17,922 nt of DNA from an uncultured Porphyromonadaceae bacterium (GCA_947176355.1 CAMWQY010000013.1:1-17922); one strand, 5' to 3'. Positions 8,140 to 15,787 are shown, numbered from the stretch's first letter. Numbers and translations: made by a program. Notes: a model not told the origin generated them from the letters alone.

Positions 8140-11100
8140 TTGATTGCTAAGACCATACATATTCGTCTGATTCTTATAGTAGCCGCGATTACGCTCCTTG
8201 CCGGATGCGGCACGAAAAAGAATACTGCCATTTCAAGAAATTGGCAGGCTTTCAGCACGCGCTATAACGTATACTTCAATGGCAACGAGCACTATAAGGA
8301 GACTCTCAAGACCATGGAGGATGATTATGAAGATGACTTCACACGCATGCTCCTCACACATCCTGCAGATGCCCGTGCAGACGAGAGTATGCCTAAGCCT
8401 AAAGGGGATTTCAAACGTACGATTGAAAAAATGCAGAAAGCCATACAGCTGCACTCTATCAAAAAGAAACCTCCAAAGAAATCCGGTTCAGCCAAGGAAA
8501 AAGAATTCCGTGCCCGCGATGAGTTCAATCCATTCCTTCATAATGCTTGGCTGATGCTTGGAAAAGGGCAATATTTCAACGGCGACTTCATGGGAGCTGC
8601 CGCAACATTCATGTATATTTCTCGCCATTTTGTTTGGCTACCCGAAGTAGTCACTGAGTCCTTGTTGTGGCAGGCCCGATGCTATGCAGCACTTGACTGG
8701 ACATACGAAGCGGAAAATATTCTTGTAAAAATCAAAGAAAAGGATCTGACCAATAAGCAACTCAAGCAGCTTTACGAGCTTGTGGAAGCATCCTATCTAC
8801 TTAAAGCCGGACGCTATGCAGAGGCAATTCCATTTTTGAGCGAGGCTGCCCGAAAGGCAAGTGGCGTGCAGAAACACCGGCTTTATTTCCTTCTTGGGCA
8901 AGCTTGCCGACAAGCAGGAAAAGACGATGATGCATACGAGGCGTTCAAGAAAGCCGGAAGTGGAGTTTCTACACCTTATCGCTTAAAATTCAACGCACGT
9001 ATCAAGCAGAGCGAAGTTTTCCGTGGAGCTGACATCTCGAGGGAGGTAGCTTCACTTAAGAGCATGACCCGATATCAGCGTAATATCGACTATCTTGACC
9101 AGATCTATTATGCCATCGGCAACCTTTACCTCTCGAGAAAAGACACTGCTGAAGCTAAAGCCAATTACAGTCTTGCCGTTGAAAAATCCACACGCAACGG
9201 TGTTGATAAAGCTATGGCGAATCTTGCGCTTGGTGCTATTTACTTTGATGAGCAAGAATACACCAAAGCCCAGCCTTGCTATTCTGAAGCCTTACCACAA
9301 ATACCTCAGACTTACCCCAATTATAAGCTAATAGCGAAACGCTCCGATGTGCTCGACCAGCTTGCTGTATATGCCGGCAATGTCGAGCTTCAGGACTCGC
9401 TTCTAAAGATAGCAGACCTTCCGGAAGACAAGCGTCAAGAATGGGCTGATGAGGAAGTGAAGAAACTTAAGCAAAGGGAGAAAGAGGAAGCGGAGGCGGC
9501 TGCCCGCGAAGAGGCAATGGCAAACAGGCCGCAAGGAAATTCACCCATCGACCAGCAGGCAGGAAATACAGGAATGCAATTCAACACTGACAAGTCCTGG
9601 TATTTCTACAACAACACTACAAAATCTGCCGGAAAGACTGAATTCCAACGGCGCTGGGGCGCCCGAAAACTTGAAGACGACTGGCGCAGACGCAATAAGA
9701 CATCTTTTGCATTTGAAGATGAGACAGCATCAGAAGATGAGGATTCAGAAAGTGAAGGAAACTCAGAGAAATCTGAGAACTCTGCTGAAGGGGAATCAAA
9801 TAAAGAAGGGAAAGATGGGGAGCCGGACCATACTACAGACCCACACTTCCCTGAATACTATATCGCCCAGCTGCCCCTTACAGAAGAACAGAAAGCAACG
9901 GCTCATGACGTAATTCAAGAAGGGCTGTATAATATGGGTCTTATCTTGAAAGACAAACTCGAAGACTTCTATGCAGCGCGCAAGGAATTCGACACTCTTC
10001 TCAATGACTACCCTGACAACGTCTATAGGTTAGATATATATTATAATATGTATCTCATGGCTGCCAGAAGTGGCGACGCCAAGGGTATGGAGCATTGGAG
10101 AGACATTATAATTGCTGAGTTTCCTGACAGCCCATACGGCAAGGCAATGACAGATCCGGACTATTTCGAACGCCTCAAGCGCATGCATGATGTAGAGCAG
10201 AAAATGTATGTCCAGGCATATTCAGATTACTTAGCCAACAAAAACGAAGAAGTACACGCAATCACACAAGAAATGGAGACAGACTATCCTTTGTCTGCCA
10301 TTATGCCTAAATTCGTCTTCATTGATGCGCTTTCATATCTCACCGAAGGGGAATATGATCAATTTAAAGATCGATTGACGGAATTGCTTAAGAAATGGCC
10401 GGATACGGATATGACCGATGTAGCAGGAGCTATGTTGAAAGGCCTAAATGAAGGAAGAAAGCCAAATTCGGGTGTAAGCAATACCAGAGGTATGATATGG
10501 GACATCCGACTCTCTTCATCCGAAGAGCCATTGGCAAACGATGGGCAACCGGCCAACTTTGAGCGTGACCCTAATGCTCCCCAATACTTGGTGCTTGCTT
10601 ATCCGCGAGATGAAATCAACGGGAATTTGCTTCTTTACGATGTAGCACGATTCAACTTCTCAAATTTCGTGGTCAAGGATTTTGATCTCGAACCAATGAG
10701 CTTTGACAATGTCGGTATTCTTGTCATCAAAGGATTCAGCAATCTGCGAGAATTAGAAAACTACCGTAAAGTGATGGTTAACCGCGACTTCCAGCTTCCG
10801 GAAGGGGTGCGTCCGATCATGATATCGAAGTTTAACTTTGAACTTCTTCTAAAGGAAGGGCGTTCTTTTGAAGAGTACTTCCGATTTGAAGAAAACGCCA
10901 TGGTGGAAGAAGCAGTGGAGACTGCTCTTGAAGAAGAAGACTTAGAAGAATCGGAATATACTGAGAACTCCGAGAACCCCGATGAATCAGAGAACTCCGA
11001 GAACCCTGAGAACTCAGAGAACTCCGATGAATCAGAGAACTCCGAGAACCCCGATGAATCAGAGAACTCCGAGAACTCCGAGAACCCTGAGAACCCTGAG

Positions 11101-11148
11101 AACTCCGAAAACCTTGAAAACCCTGAAAACCCCCAAGACTATGACTAA
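8140..11148 (+). CDS. sprE: T9SS-associated TPR lipoprotein SprE/PorW
   Basis: The 1002-residue lipoprotein belongs to the SprE/PorW family, which is needed for type IX secretion and gliding in Bacteroidota. The only start that includes the signal peptide is TTG at 8140; an in-frame stop (that of lpxB) lies 12 nt upstream. The lipobox LLAGC puts the lipidated residue at Cys23. The start of the mature protein (CGTKKNTAISRNW, then TRYNVYFNGN) is the family hallmark. Several TPR-like helix pairs follow, especially between residues 130 and 420. A charged linker lies near 430-460, an acidic Ser/Glu-rich insert at about 526-566, and further helical repeats to about 800. The tail (942-998) is 19 tripeptide units (ENS, ENP, DES, ENL). 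The gene overlaps porX by 8 nt. The family call is good, although paralogy with other T9SS TPR proteins is possible. Confidence 0.85.
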   Translation: MIAKTIHIRLILIVAAITLLAGCGTKKNTAISRNWQAFSTRYNVYFNGNEHYKETLKTMEDDYEDDFTRMLLTHPADARADESMPKPKGDFKRTIEKMQKAIQLHSIKKKPPKKSGSAKEKEFRARDEFNPFLHNAWLMLGKGQYFNGDFMGAAATFMYISRHFVWLPEVVTESLLWQARCYAALDWTYEAENILVKIKEKDLTNKQLKQLYELVEASYLLKAGRYAEAIPFLSEAARKASGVQKHRLYFLLGQACRQAGKDDDAYEAFKKAGSGVSTPYRLKFNARIKQSEVFRGADISREVASLKSMTRYQRNIDYLDQIYYAIGNLYLSRKDTAEAKANYSLAVEKSTRNGVDKAMANLALGAIYFDEQEYTKAQPCYSEALPQIPQTYPNYKLIAKRSDVLDQLAVYAGNVELQDSLLKIADLPEDKRQEWADEEVKKLKQREKEEAEAAAREEAMANRPQGNSPIDQQAGNTGMQFNTDKSWYFYNNTTKSAGKTEFQRRWGARKLEDDWRRRNKTSFAFEDETASEDEDSESEGNSEKSENSAEGESNKEGKDGEPDHTTDPHFPEYYIAQLPLTEEQKATAHDVIQEGLYNMGLILKDKLEDFYAARKEFDTLLNDYPDNVYRLDIYYNMYLMAARSGDAKGMEHWRDIIIAEFPDSPYGKAMTDPDYFERLKRMHDVEQKMYVQAYSDYLANKNEEVHAITQEMETDYPLSAIMPKFVFIDALSYLTEGEYDQFKDRLTELLKKWPDTDMTDVAGAMLKGLNEGRKPNSGVSNTRGMIWDIRLSSSEEPLANDGQPANFERDPNAPQYLVLAYPRDEINGNLLLYDVARFNFSNFVVKDFDLEPMSFDNVGILVIKGFSNLRELENYRKVMVNRDFQLPEGVRPIMISKFNFELLLKEGRSFEEYFRFEENAMVEEAVETALEEEDLEESEYTENSENPDESENSENPENSENSDESENSENPDESENSENSENPENPENSENLENPENPQDYD
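10963..11133. repeat. Nineteen tandem 9-nt units encoding the ENS/ENP/DES tail
   Basis: The 3' end of the sprE-like gene is a minisatellite of 9-nt units such as GAGAACTCC, GAGAACCCC and GATGAATCA, 171 nt in all. Each unit encodes three residues, so copy-number change would lengthen or shorten the tail without breaking the frame. The alternative frames also stay open across it, which creates spurious open frames on both strands. Confidence 0.92.
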
Positions 11149-12679
11149 AATACTCTGGGCTGACGACGAGATTGACCTCCTTAAGCCCCATATAATGTTT
11201 CTTAAGACCAAAGGCTACGAAATTGTGACTGTCAACAACGGTCAAGACGCACTTGACACCCTTGACAATGACAACATTTCACTCGTGCTTCTGGATGAAA
11301 ACATGCCGGGACTTTCCGGGTTGGAGACCTTACAACGGATCAATCAGTCGCATCCGGATGTACCGGTCATCATGATCACGAAGTCAGAAGAGGAGAATAT
11401 CATGAATCAGGCTATCGGCAATAAAATCACCGACTATCTGATCAAGCCGGTCAATCCGATGCAGATCCTCCTATCAATCAAGAAAAACCTTCACAGTGCA
11501 AAAATTATCGCCGAGCAGACGTCTACCGGCTATATGCATGAATTCCAGAAGATATCCTCCGACATAAACTCAGCATCTTCTCTTTCTGATTGGGTCGACT
11601 GCTATCGGCAGCTCGTCTATTGGGAAATGAAGCTCTCCGACTCTGAAAGCAACATGGACGAGATGCTCTTGATGCAGAAACGCGATGCCAACTCAAACTT
11701 TGCCAAGTTTGTAAAGCGTAACTACGAGTCTTGGATCACTTCTGAGAGAAATCATCTCATGAGTCCCGACATATTCAGTCGCAGGATTTTTCCTCTTCTT
11801 GATGCTGGAGAGAAGGTATGTTTCGTATTGATCGATAACTTCCGTCTCGACCAGTGGCGGTGTGTACAGCCATTACTTTCAGAGTTCTTTAATATAAATG
11901 AAGACCTTTACACTACAATCTTGCCAACTTCTACTCAATATGCCCGCAATGCTATATTTTCAGGATTGATGCCATTGAAAATTAAGGAGATGTTTCCTGA
12001 CTTGTGGGTTGAGGAAGATGAGGATGAAGGTCTGAACAACCATGAAGAGGAATTGATAGCAACTATGCTTGAGCGGTATCGCAGGAAAGACAAATTCACA
12101 TATACGAAGCTTAATGATTCGCAAGCTTGCGAAAAGTTTCTGACCAAATTGAATTCCATCAAGGATATCCCGCTCAATGTAATCGTTATGAACTTCATCG
12201 ACATGTTGAGTCATGCACGTACGGAATCTAAGATGATACGCGAACTTGCCAATAGCGACGCTGCTTATCGTTCGCTCACAGAGTCTTGGTTTCGCCATAG
12301 TTCTGCGGCTGAGATGTTCCGCCGAATAGCAGAGTTAGGCTATAAAGTGGTGTTGACTACTGACCATGGCACAATCAGAGTAGACAATCCTATAAAGGTG
12401 ATTGGTGACCGAAACACCAATACCAACCTTCGCTATAAGGTAGGAAAGAACTTGAACTACAATCCCAAGCAAGTATACGAAATAAAGGACCCGAAAAAGT
12501 ATGGTCTCCCCGCTCCAAACCTGAGCAGCACCTTCATCTTCGCGACCAACGAGGACTTCTTCTCCTACCCCAACAACTACAACTACTACGTGCAGTACTA
12601 CACCGGCACCTTCCAACACGGAGGCATCTCCCTCCAGGAAATGCTCGTCCCCCTCGTCACCCTCACCCCAAAACAATAA
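11141..12679 (+). CDS. porX: Response regulator with PglZ domain (PorX)
   Basis: The 512-residue cytoplasmic regulator resembles PorX, which in Porphyromonas acts with the sensor kinase PorY on T9SS gene expression. The receiver domain spans residues 1-118, with acidic pocket Asp8/Asp9, phospho-acceptor Asp52 (LLDENMPG), Thr80 and Lys102 (IKPVNP). A helical linker (about 119-205) leads to a PglZ domain of the alkaline phosphatase superfamily. Likely metal ligands there are Asp232 (LIDNFRLDQW), Thr265 (TSTQYARNAIFSG), Asp354 and His358, Asp408/His409 (TTDHG) and His493 (QHGG). Published PorX work reports phosphodiesterase activity for this domain. The frame is open further upstream, but only through the sprE repeat, so I start at 11141, overlapping the sprE stop by 8 nt and suggesting translational coupling. 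The last 53 codons have unusual base use. Confidence 0.93.
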   Translation: MTKILWADDEIDLLKPHIMFLKTKGYEIVTVNNGQDALDTLDNDNISLVLLDENMPGLSGLETLQRINQSHPDVPVIMITKSEEENIMNQAIGNKITDYLIKPVNPMQILLSIKKNLHSAKIIAEQTSTGYMHEFQKISSDINSASSLSDWVDCYRQLVYWEMKLSDSESNMDEMLLMQKRDANSNFAKFVKRNYESWITSERNHLMSPDIFSRRIFPLLDAGEKVCFVLIDNFRLDQWRCVQPLLSEFFNINEDLYTTILPTSTQYARNAIFSGLMPLKIKEMFPDLWVEEDEDEGLNNHEEELIATMLERYRRKDKFTYTKLNDSQACEKFLTKLNSIKDIPLNVIVMNFIDMLSHARTESKMIRELANSDAAYRSLTESWFRHSSAAEMFRRIAELGYKVVLTTDHGTIRVDNPIKVIGDRNTNTNLRYKVGKNLNYNPKQVYEIKDPKKYGLPAPNLSSTFIFATNEDFFSYPNNYNYYVQYYTGTFQHGGISLQEMLVPLVTLTPKQ

Positions 12680-12692
12680 TCCTATTATCCAC

Positions 12693-14030
12693 TTATACTT
12701 CAGTTAGTAGAAAAGTCATATACAGGGGAAGTGTTAGCATATTGTCTTTAAGTCCGACATTGTAGTCGCCGAGCTTTATCGCTGTCTCCACCCTGTATTT
12801 CTCAGGGTGACTAAGAACCGTACGCAAGGATTTAGCATTTCCATTGCGCGCCTTACATTCCACCGGGACGCATCTACCTTTGTAGCGCATCAGAAAGTCA
12901 AGCTCTATTCCTCCATTCCTGTGTAAATAATAAAGTCGTCGACCCATCTTACCAAAGAAATCGGCAACAAGATTTTCGAAGATAGCACCCTTGTAGCCGT
13001 ACAAGTTCCCTACAAGTATATCGGACTGCGTACCATCCTCAAGCATCGAAACAAGCAATCCTATATCAGCCATATACACTTTAAATTCTCCCGGAATTTT
13101 ATTTCCGTCAAGAGGAAGTTCTGTAATTTCAGTGTTGTAGCACCTTCGGATGATTCCGGCATCCTCAATCCATTGCAAACTTCCGGCATAGTCACGCCCC
13201 CTACGATTAGGACTTACAACAGAATAAGTGAATTTTTTATATTCCCGAGCAAGTTGAGCAGGTATTGATTCAAAACATTCTCGTATTCTTGGTTTATCGA
13301 TAGTAGGTGCATACTTTACCATATCCGCTTTATACTCATCAACAATACGACGTTGTACAGCAAGAACTTTTCCAATCTGCTTGGTATTTAGAAATTCACT
13401 GACCGCTTCAGGCATTCCTCCTACTATCACATATTCATGAAGCAGTTCACGAAACCGTTCGTGTAAAGCAGGATCAACCGGAATCACATTATCCATGCAT
13501 TTCTTAAGATAATCGATATGTGTCTGTTTTATACCATTTGCCCATAGCCATTCCTCGAAATCCATAGGATACATATTCAGAATATCTTCAAAGCCAACAG
13601 GAATTGAGGCATCCTCCTCTTCTTTCATTTCTTCTTTAGATTTATAACCGTTTACACCCAACAAGGAACCGGTACACATCACTTGAAATCTTCCATCCAG
13701 ATGAAAGTATTTGAGGGCACCCCTTGCCTTTGGGCAGTCTTGGATTTCATCGAAGATGAAACATGTTTCTCCTGGTATTACTTCTATATCCGGCATAGAT
13801 GCAGATATACGCATAATAATTGCGTCAACTTCCAGATTAGGAACAAAGAACTTCTTGTATTCAGGATGCTCCCTGAAATCAAGATATACTATATTTTTGA
13901 AATGTTTTTCCGCAAAACCAACTACACTTGAAGTCTTGCCACACTGTCTGACACCCTTCACTACAAGAGGCTTGTGTGAAGGATCTTCAAGCCAGAATCT
14001 AAGCTTCTTCTCTATCTTTCTTTTATACAT
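12693..14030 (-). CDS. AAA ATPase with DUF4143 domain
   Basis: The 445-residue protein is a member of the ATPase family with an AAA_14 core and a DUF4143 C-terminal domain, common in variable copies in Bacteroidota. Walker A is GVRQCGKT (26-33), Walker B is FIFDEIQD (91-98, with Asp94 and Glu95), and CTGSLLGV (119-126) is the sensor-1 region. The C-terminal part (about 340-420) contains ENLVADFF, then IELDFLM and VPVECKA, a restriction-endonuclease-like fold with an E...D...E-x-K pattern. The cellular role of this family is not established; links to mobile elements and defence have been suggested. It converges on porX with a 13-nt gap. Its leader carries three 33-bp-period repeats. Confidence 0.92.
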   Translation of the reverse strand: MYKRKIEKKLRFWLEDPSHKPLVVKGVRQCGKTSSVVGFAEKHFKNIVYLDFREHPEYKKFFVPNLEVDAIIMRISASMPDIEVIPGETCFIFDEIQDCPKARGALKYFHLDGRFQVMCTGSLLGVNGYKSKEEMKEEEDASIPVGFEDILNMYPMDFEEWLWANGIKQTHIDYLKKCMDNVIPVDPALHERFRELLHEYVIVGGMPEAVSEFLNTKQIGKVLAVQRRIVDEYKADMVKYAPTIDKPRIRECFESIPAQLAREYKKFTYSVVSPNRRGRDYAGSLQWIEDAGIIRRCYNTEITELPLDGNKIPGEFKVYMADIGLLVSMLEDGTQSDILVGNLYGYKGAIFENLVADFFGKMGRRLYYLHRNGGIELDFLMRYKGRCVPVECKARNGNAKSLRTVLSHPEKYRVETAIKLGDYNVGLKDNMLTLPLYMTFLLTEV

Positions 14031-14037
14031 TTATTTA

Positions 14038-14127
14038 CACGTTTTATACCCGAGTTTTACCCATTTCAACCACATTTTATAGGCGAGTTTTAAATTAAAT
14101 TCGCACATTTTAAGGACGAGTTTTGTA
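14038..14127. repeat. Three direct repeats at a 33-bp period in the DUF4143 leader
   Basis: Copies at 14038-14060, 14071-14093 and 14104-14127 share CACRTTTTA, a variable 4-5 nt, then CGAGTTTT (given on the + strand). Start-to-start distance is exactly 33 bp twice, close to three helical turns. On the transcribed strand each reads AAAACTCG...TAAAA(T/C)GTG. The most distal copy abuts the -7 box, so at least two copies are transcribed. The pattern fits cooperative binding of a regulator (possibly autoregulation) or an RNA element. Confidence 0.88.
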
Positions 14128-14159
14128 CAAAATTACAAATTTCAGATATATTACACAAA
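14128..14159 (-). promoter_or_regulatory. Promoter of the DUF4143 ATPase gene
   Basis: On the minus strand TTTG (14159-14156) is followed after 20 nt by TAATTTTG (14135-14128), a full match to the Bacteroidota -33/-7 pattern. Transcription should begin near 14121, giving a leader of about 90 nt that contains the 33-bp repeats. Confidence 0.75.
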
Positions 14160-14208
14160 TTTGAAAAGATAAAAAATCAACCGTAAGACCGATTTTACTC
14201 AATTATAA

Positions 14209-14240
14209 TTTGCAGATATCAAAAATATATCGTAATTTTG
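14209..14240 (+). promoter_or_regulatory. Promoter of the structured RNA
   Basis: TTTG (14209-14212), 20 nt, TAATTTTG (14233-14240). This is the same element and spacing as the divergent DUF4143 promoter. Transcription should start near 14244-14250. No open reading frame begins in the next 300 nt, which points to a non-coding transcript. Confidence 0.78.
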
Positions 14241-14246
14241 CGATTG

Positions 14247-14557
14247 CAGACCGTCACTCAGAAGCCCGGTTGGGGATTGAGGGAGGGTCGATGAAAATAT
14301 TTGAAAAGCGTTTATCCGCGCTGATTCTTGACGTTCTGAAATGTCTCGCAAACTTTCCGTCTATGTCAAGGATTGAGCAACGGTAGATGCCCGTGGTATG
14401 TAATGTAATGCATTCGATATGTCTTGTGAAAGACAGCCCGAAGGCATAGATTGCATATATGCGTGGGCTTCTGCGTTGCCGTCCGACATAGACAGGGCAA
14501 TGCGAGAAGCCTCAGAACGTAGGACGGCAACAGATACAGATTCCTACGCTTTTTTTT
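14247..14557 (+). ncRNA. Structured non-coding RNA, about 310 nt, with 6S-like rod fold
   Basis: The stretch has a consensus promoter at its 5' side, a hairpin plus eight T residues at its 3' side, and no credible coding frame. A 5' hairpin pairs GACC with GGTC, CTCA with TGAG and CCC with GGG (14250-14289). A long rod follows from nested arms: ACGTTCTGA 14331-14339 with 14512-14520; CTCGCA 14345-14350 with 14501-14506; GTCTATGTC 14359-14367 with 14485-14493; GCAACG 14377-14382 with 14474-14479; AGAtGCCC 14385-14392 with 14465-14472. The terminal part includes GTCTT-GTGA-AAGAC (14421-14434). The 190-nt rod with internal loops recalls 6S RNA (in Bacteroidales, the Bacteroidales-1 motif), but I cannot confirm homology. 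Sequence hallmarks of RNase P RNA, tmRNA and SRP RNA are absent. It could also be a leader of the downstream genes. Confidence 0.72.
14518..14557 (+). terminator. Intrinsic terminator of the structured RNA
   Basis: CGTAGGA (14518-14524) pairs with TCCTACG (14542-14548), followed by C and eight T residues (14550-14557). The stem is 7 bp with a 17-nt loop, so it is of modest strength. Both arms can also pair elsewhere: GGACGGCAAC with 14475-14484, and AGATTCCT with AGGAATCT at 14574-14581. Either would open the terminator. Confidence 0.65.
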
Positions 14558-14706
14558 GTAGTTCGTTGGACTGAGGAATCTTCCGACACAATTAATTTAT
14601 TTTTTCAATATATACACATAACTTCAGTCACTTGGTTGTTAAAAATACAACCTCATCACGCAAAACGACGTATTCAACAAACTACAACTAATTCAAATTA
14701 TTAAAA
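14558..14706 (+). promoter_or_regulatory. Leader before the exported-protein operon; small hairpin, no clear promoter
   Basis: This AT-rich gap of about 150 nt contains a 6-bp hairpin (GGTTGT 14634-14639 with ACAACC 14647-14652). The nearest -7-like sequence (TATTTTTT, 14598-14605) lacks a partner at -33. I see no convincing separate promoter, so the three downstream genes may depend on read-through from the RNA promoter or on a non-consensus promoter. Confidence 0.35.
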
Positions 14707-15771
14707 ATGAAAAGATTATTTTACCTTCTCATCTGTATGGCATTTGCAGTCATGCCTATCCTAGCAAAAGATGGCCTCAAAACCAACTTTAGAACAGCAT
14801 TAGTTATGGCCTATTCTCCAGCCAATAGTATCTATGAGGATGAAAACATCAAACTAGAAATATTTAATGAACAGTTATGGGCAACCAATAAAACCGAGAA
14901 AACCATATTTCTTGATCTTTCTCAATGCTTTCTGTCTCATAATGGTTCATCGTATCCAATGTTCAGCAAAGAAACCGATGAAAAAAAGGCTTCAAAACAA
15001 AAAATATCCAATTCCATTGATGAGTTTATTTCCATAGCTCCTGCCACAGGAACGAAACAAAATGAAACTTGGATTTGCGATTTAGCTCCAATCGTAGGAT
15101 ATGGAACGTATTCCACGACAGAAACCCCCTCTGGAAAATTCTCTGAATATGAAGAACGATTACTGAACCTTCTTAATGAAATGGTAAATGAATCTCTGGA
15201 AGCTGATCCTAAAGGCAAGAATTATATTGGCACATCTCATCGTCACTTAACAGAAGATGAAAGCGTTAATAACATAGGAGCTAATATCGCTTATGCTTTT
15301 AATAAAAGAGCTGAAGATTGGACACCAATCGCTATTTCCACATGGGTTAGCGATCTGTTCTTCACTCCATACTATGTTGAAATGCCTAAAGATATTAAGA
15401 AAGAAGAAAAACGTGGCTTCGGTGTAAAGAAAACCGAGTCTGCAAAAATTCACATGAAAGCTGATTCTCCTTTTGAATTCAATGAAGAAAAATCTCCGTT
15501 AACTGTTTATGACTGGACAGGAGATTTCGAGAAAGGAACTTTTGATCTAAACTCTACACGAGTATCCAAAAAGAAAGGAATGTCCTTTGGAAAAGCAATG
15601 TTAGCAGGACTTGCCACTGTAGCTACCGGAGGAGTTGCGGCAGCCTTATTCACCAATCCTGAAGAACTATATTATAAGAGTATCATAATATTTGACGGTC
15701 AGAATGATGATTGGGGGAAAATGACATACTTTAACAATAAGGACTTAAGTCAATTCAACAATAAACGATAA
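14707..15771 (+). CDS. Exported protein of unknown function (354 aa)
   Basis: I do not recognise a characterised family. The N-terminus is a Sec signal peptide (MKRLFYLLICMAFAVMPILA), with cleavage likely after Ala20. The next part is beta-rich: NIKLEIFNEQLWATNKTEKTIFLDLSQCF suggests a sandwich-like domain of the sort common in Bacteroidota exported proteins. Residues about 140-200 are charged and probably helical. Near the C-terminus (298-315) a Gly/Ala-rich hydrophobic segment (MLAGLATVATGGVAAALF) could cross or insert into a membrane. It is followed by YYKSIIIFDGQNDDWGKM. The gene is AT-rich and precedes the caspase-like gene by 61 nt on the same strand. An envelope role is inferred from the signal peptide alone. 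Confidence 0.82.
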   Translation: MKRLFYLLICMAFAVMPILAKDGLKTNFRTALVMAYSPANSIYEDENIKLEIFNEQLWATNKTEKTIFLDLSQCFLSHNGSSYPMFSKETDEKKASKQKISNSIDEFISIAPATGTKQNETWICDLAPIVGYGTYSTTETPSGKFSEYEERLLNLLNEMVNESLEADPKGKNYIGTSHRHLTEDESVNNIGANIAYAFNKRAEDWTPIAISTWVSDLFFTPYYVEMPKDIKKEEKRGFGVKKTESAKIHMKADSPFEFNEEKSPLTVYDWTGDFEKGTFDLNSTRVSKKKGMSFGKAMLAGLATVATGGVAAALFTNPEELYYKSIIIFDGQNDDWGKMTYFNNKDLSQFNNKR

Positions 15772-15787
15772 CCATTCATATTTTAAA

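Noticed and set aside
10982..11140. Arg/Thr/Pro-rich N-terminal extension of porX
   Set aside because: It is only the alternative frame of the 9-nt repeat in sprE; the receiver domain starts cleanly at 11141.
12335..12676. 113-aa open frame on the minus strand inside porX
   Set aside because: It is Val/Gly/Glu-rich and mirrors the C-ending codons of porX; the sense protein is a conserved PglZ domain.
14038..14127. CRISPR-like array
   Set aside because: Three imperfect repeats with 10-nt gaps that are not unique spacers, no cas genes, and a position in a gene leader.
14247..14557. RNase P RNA, tmRNA or SRP RNA as identity of the structured RNA
   Set aside because: The conserved sequence hallmarks of each (for example the GAGGAAAGTCC block of RNase P RNA) are not present.
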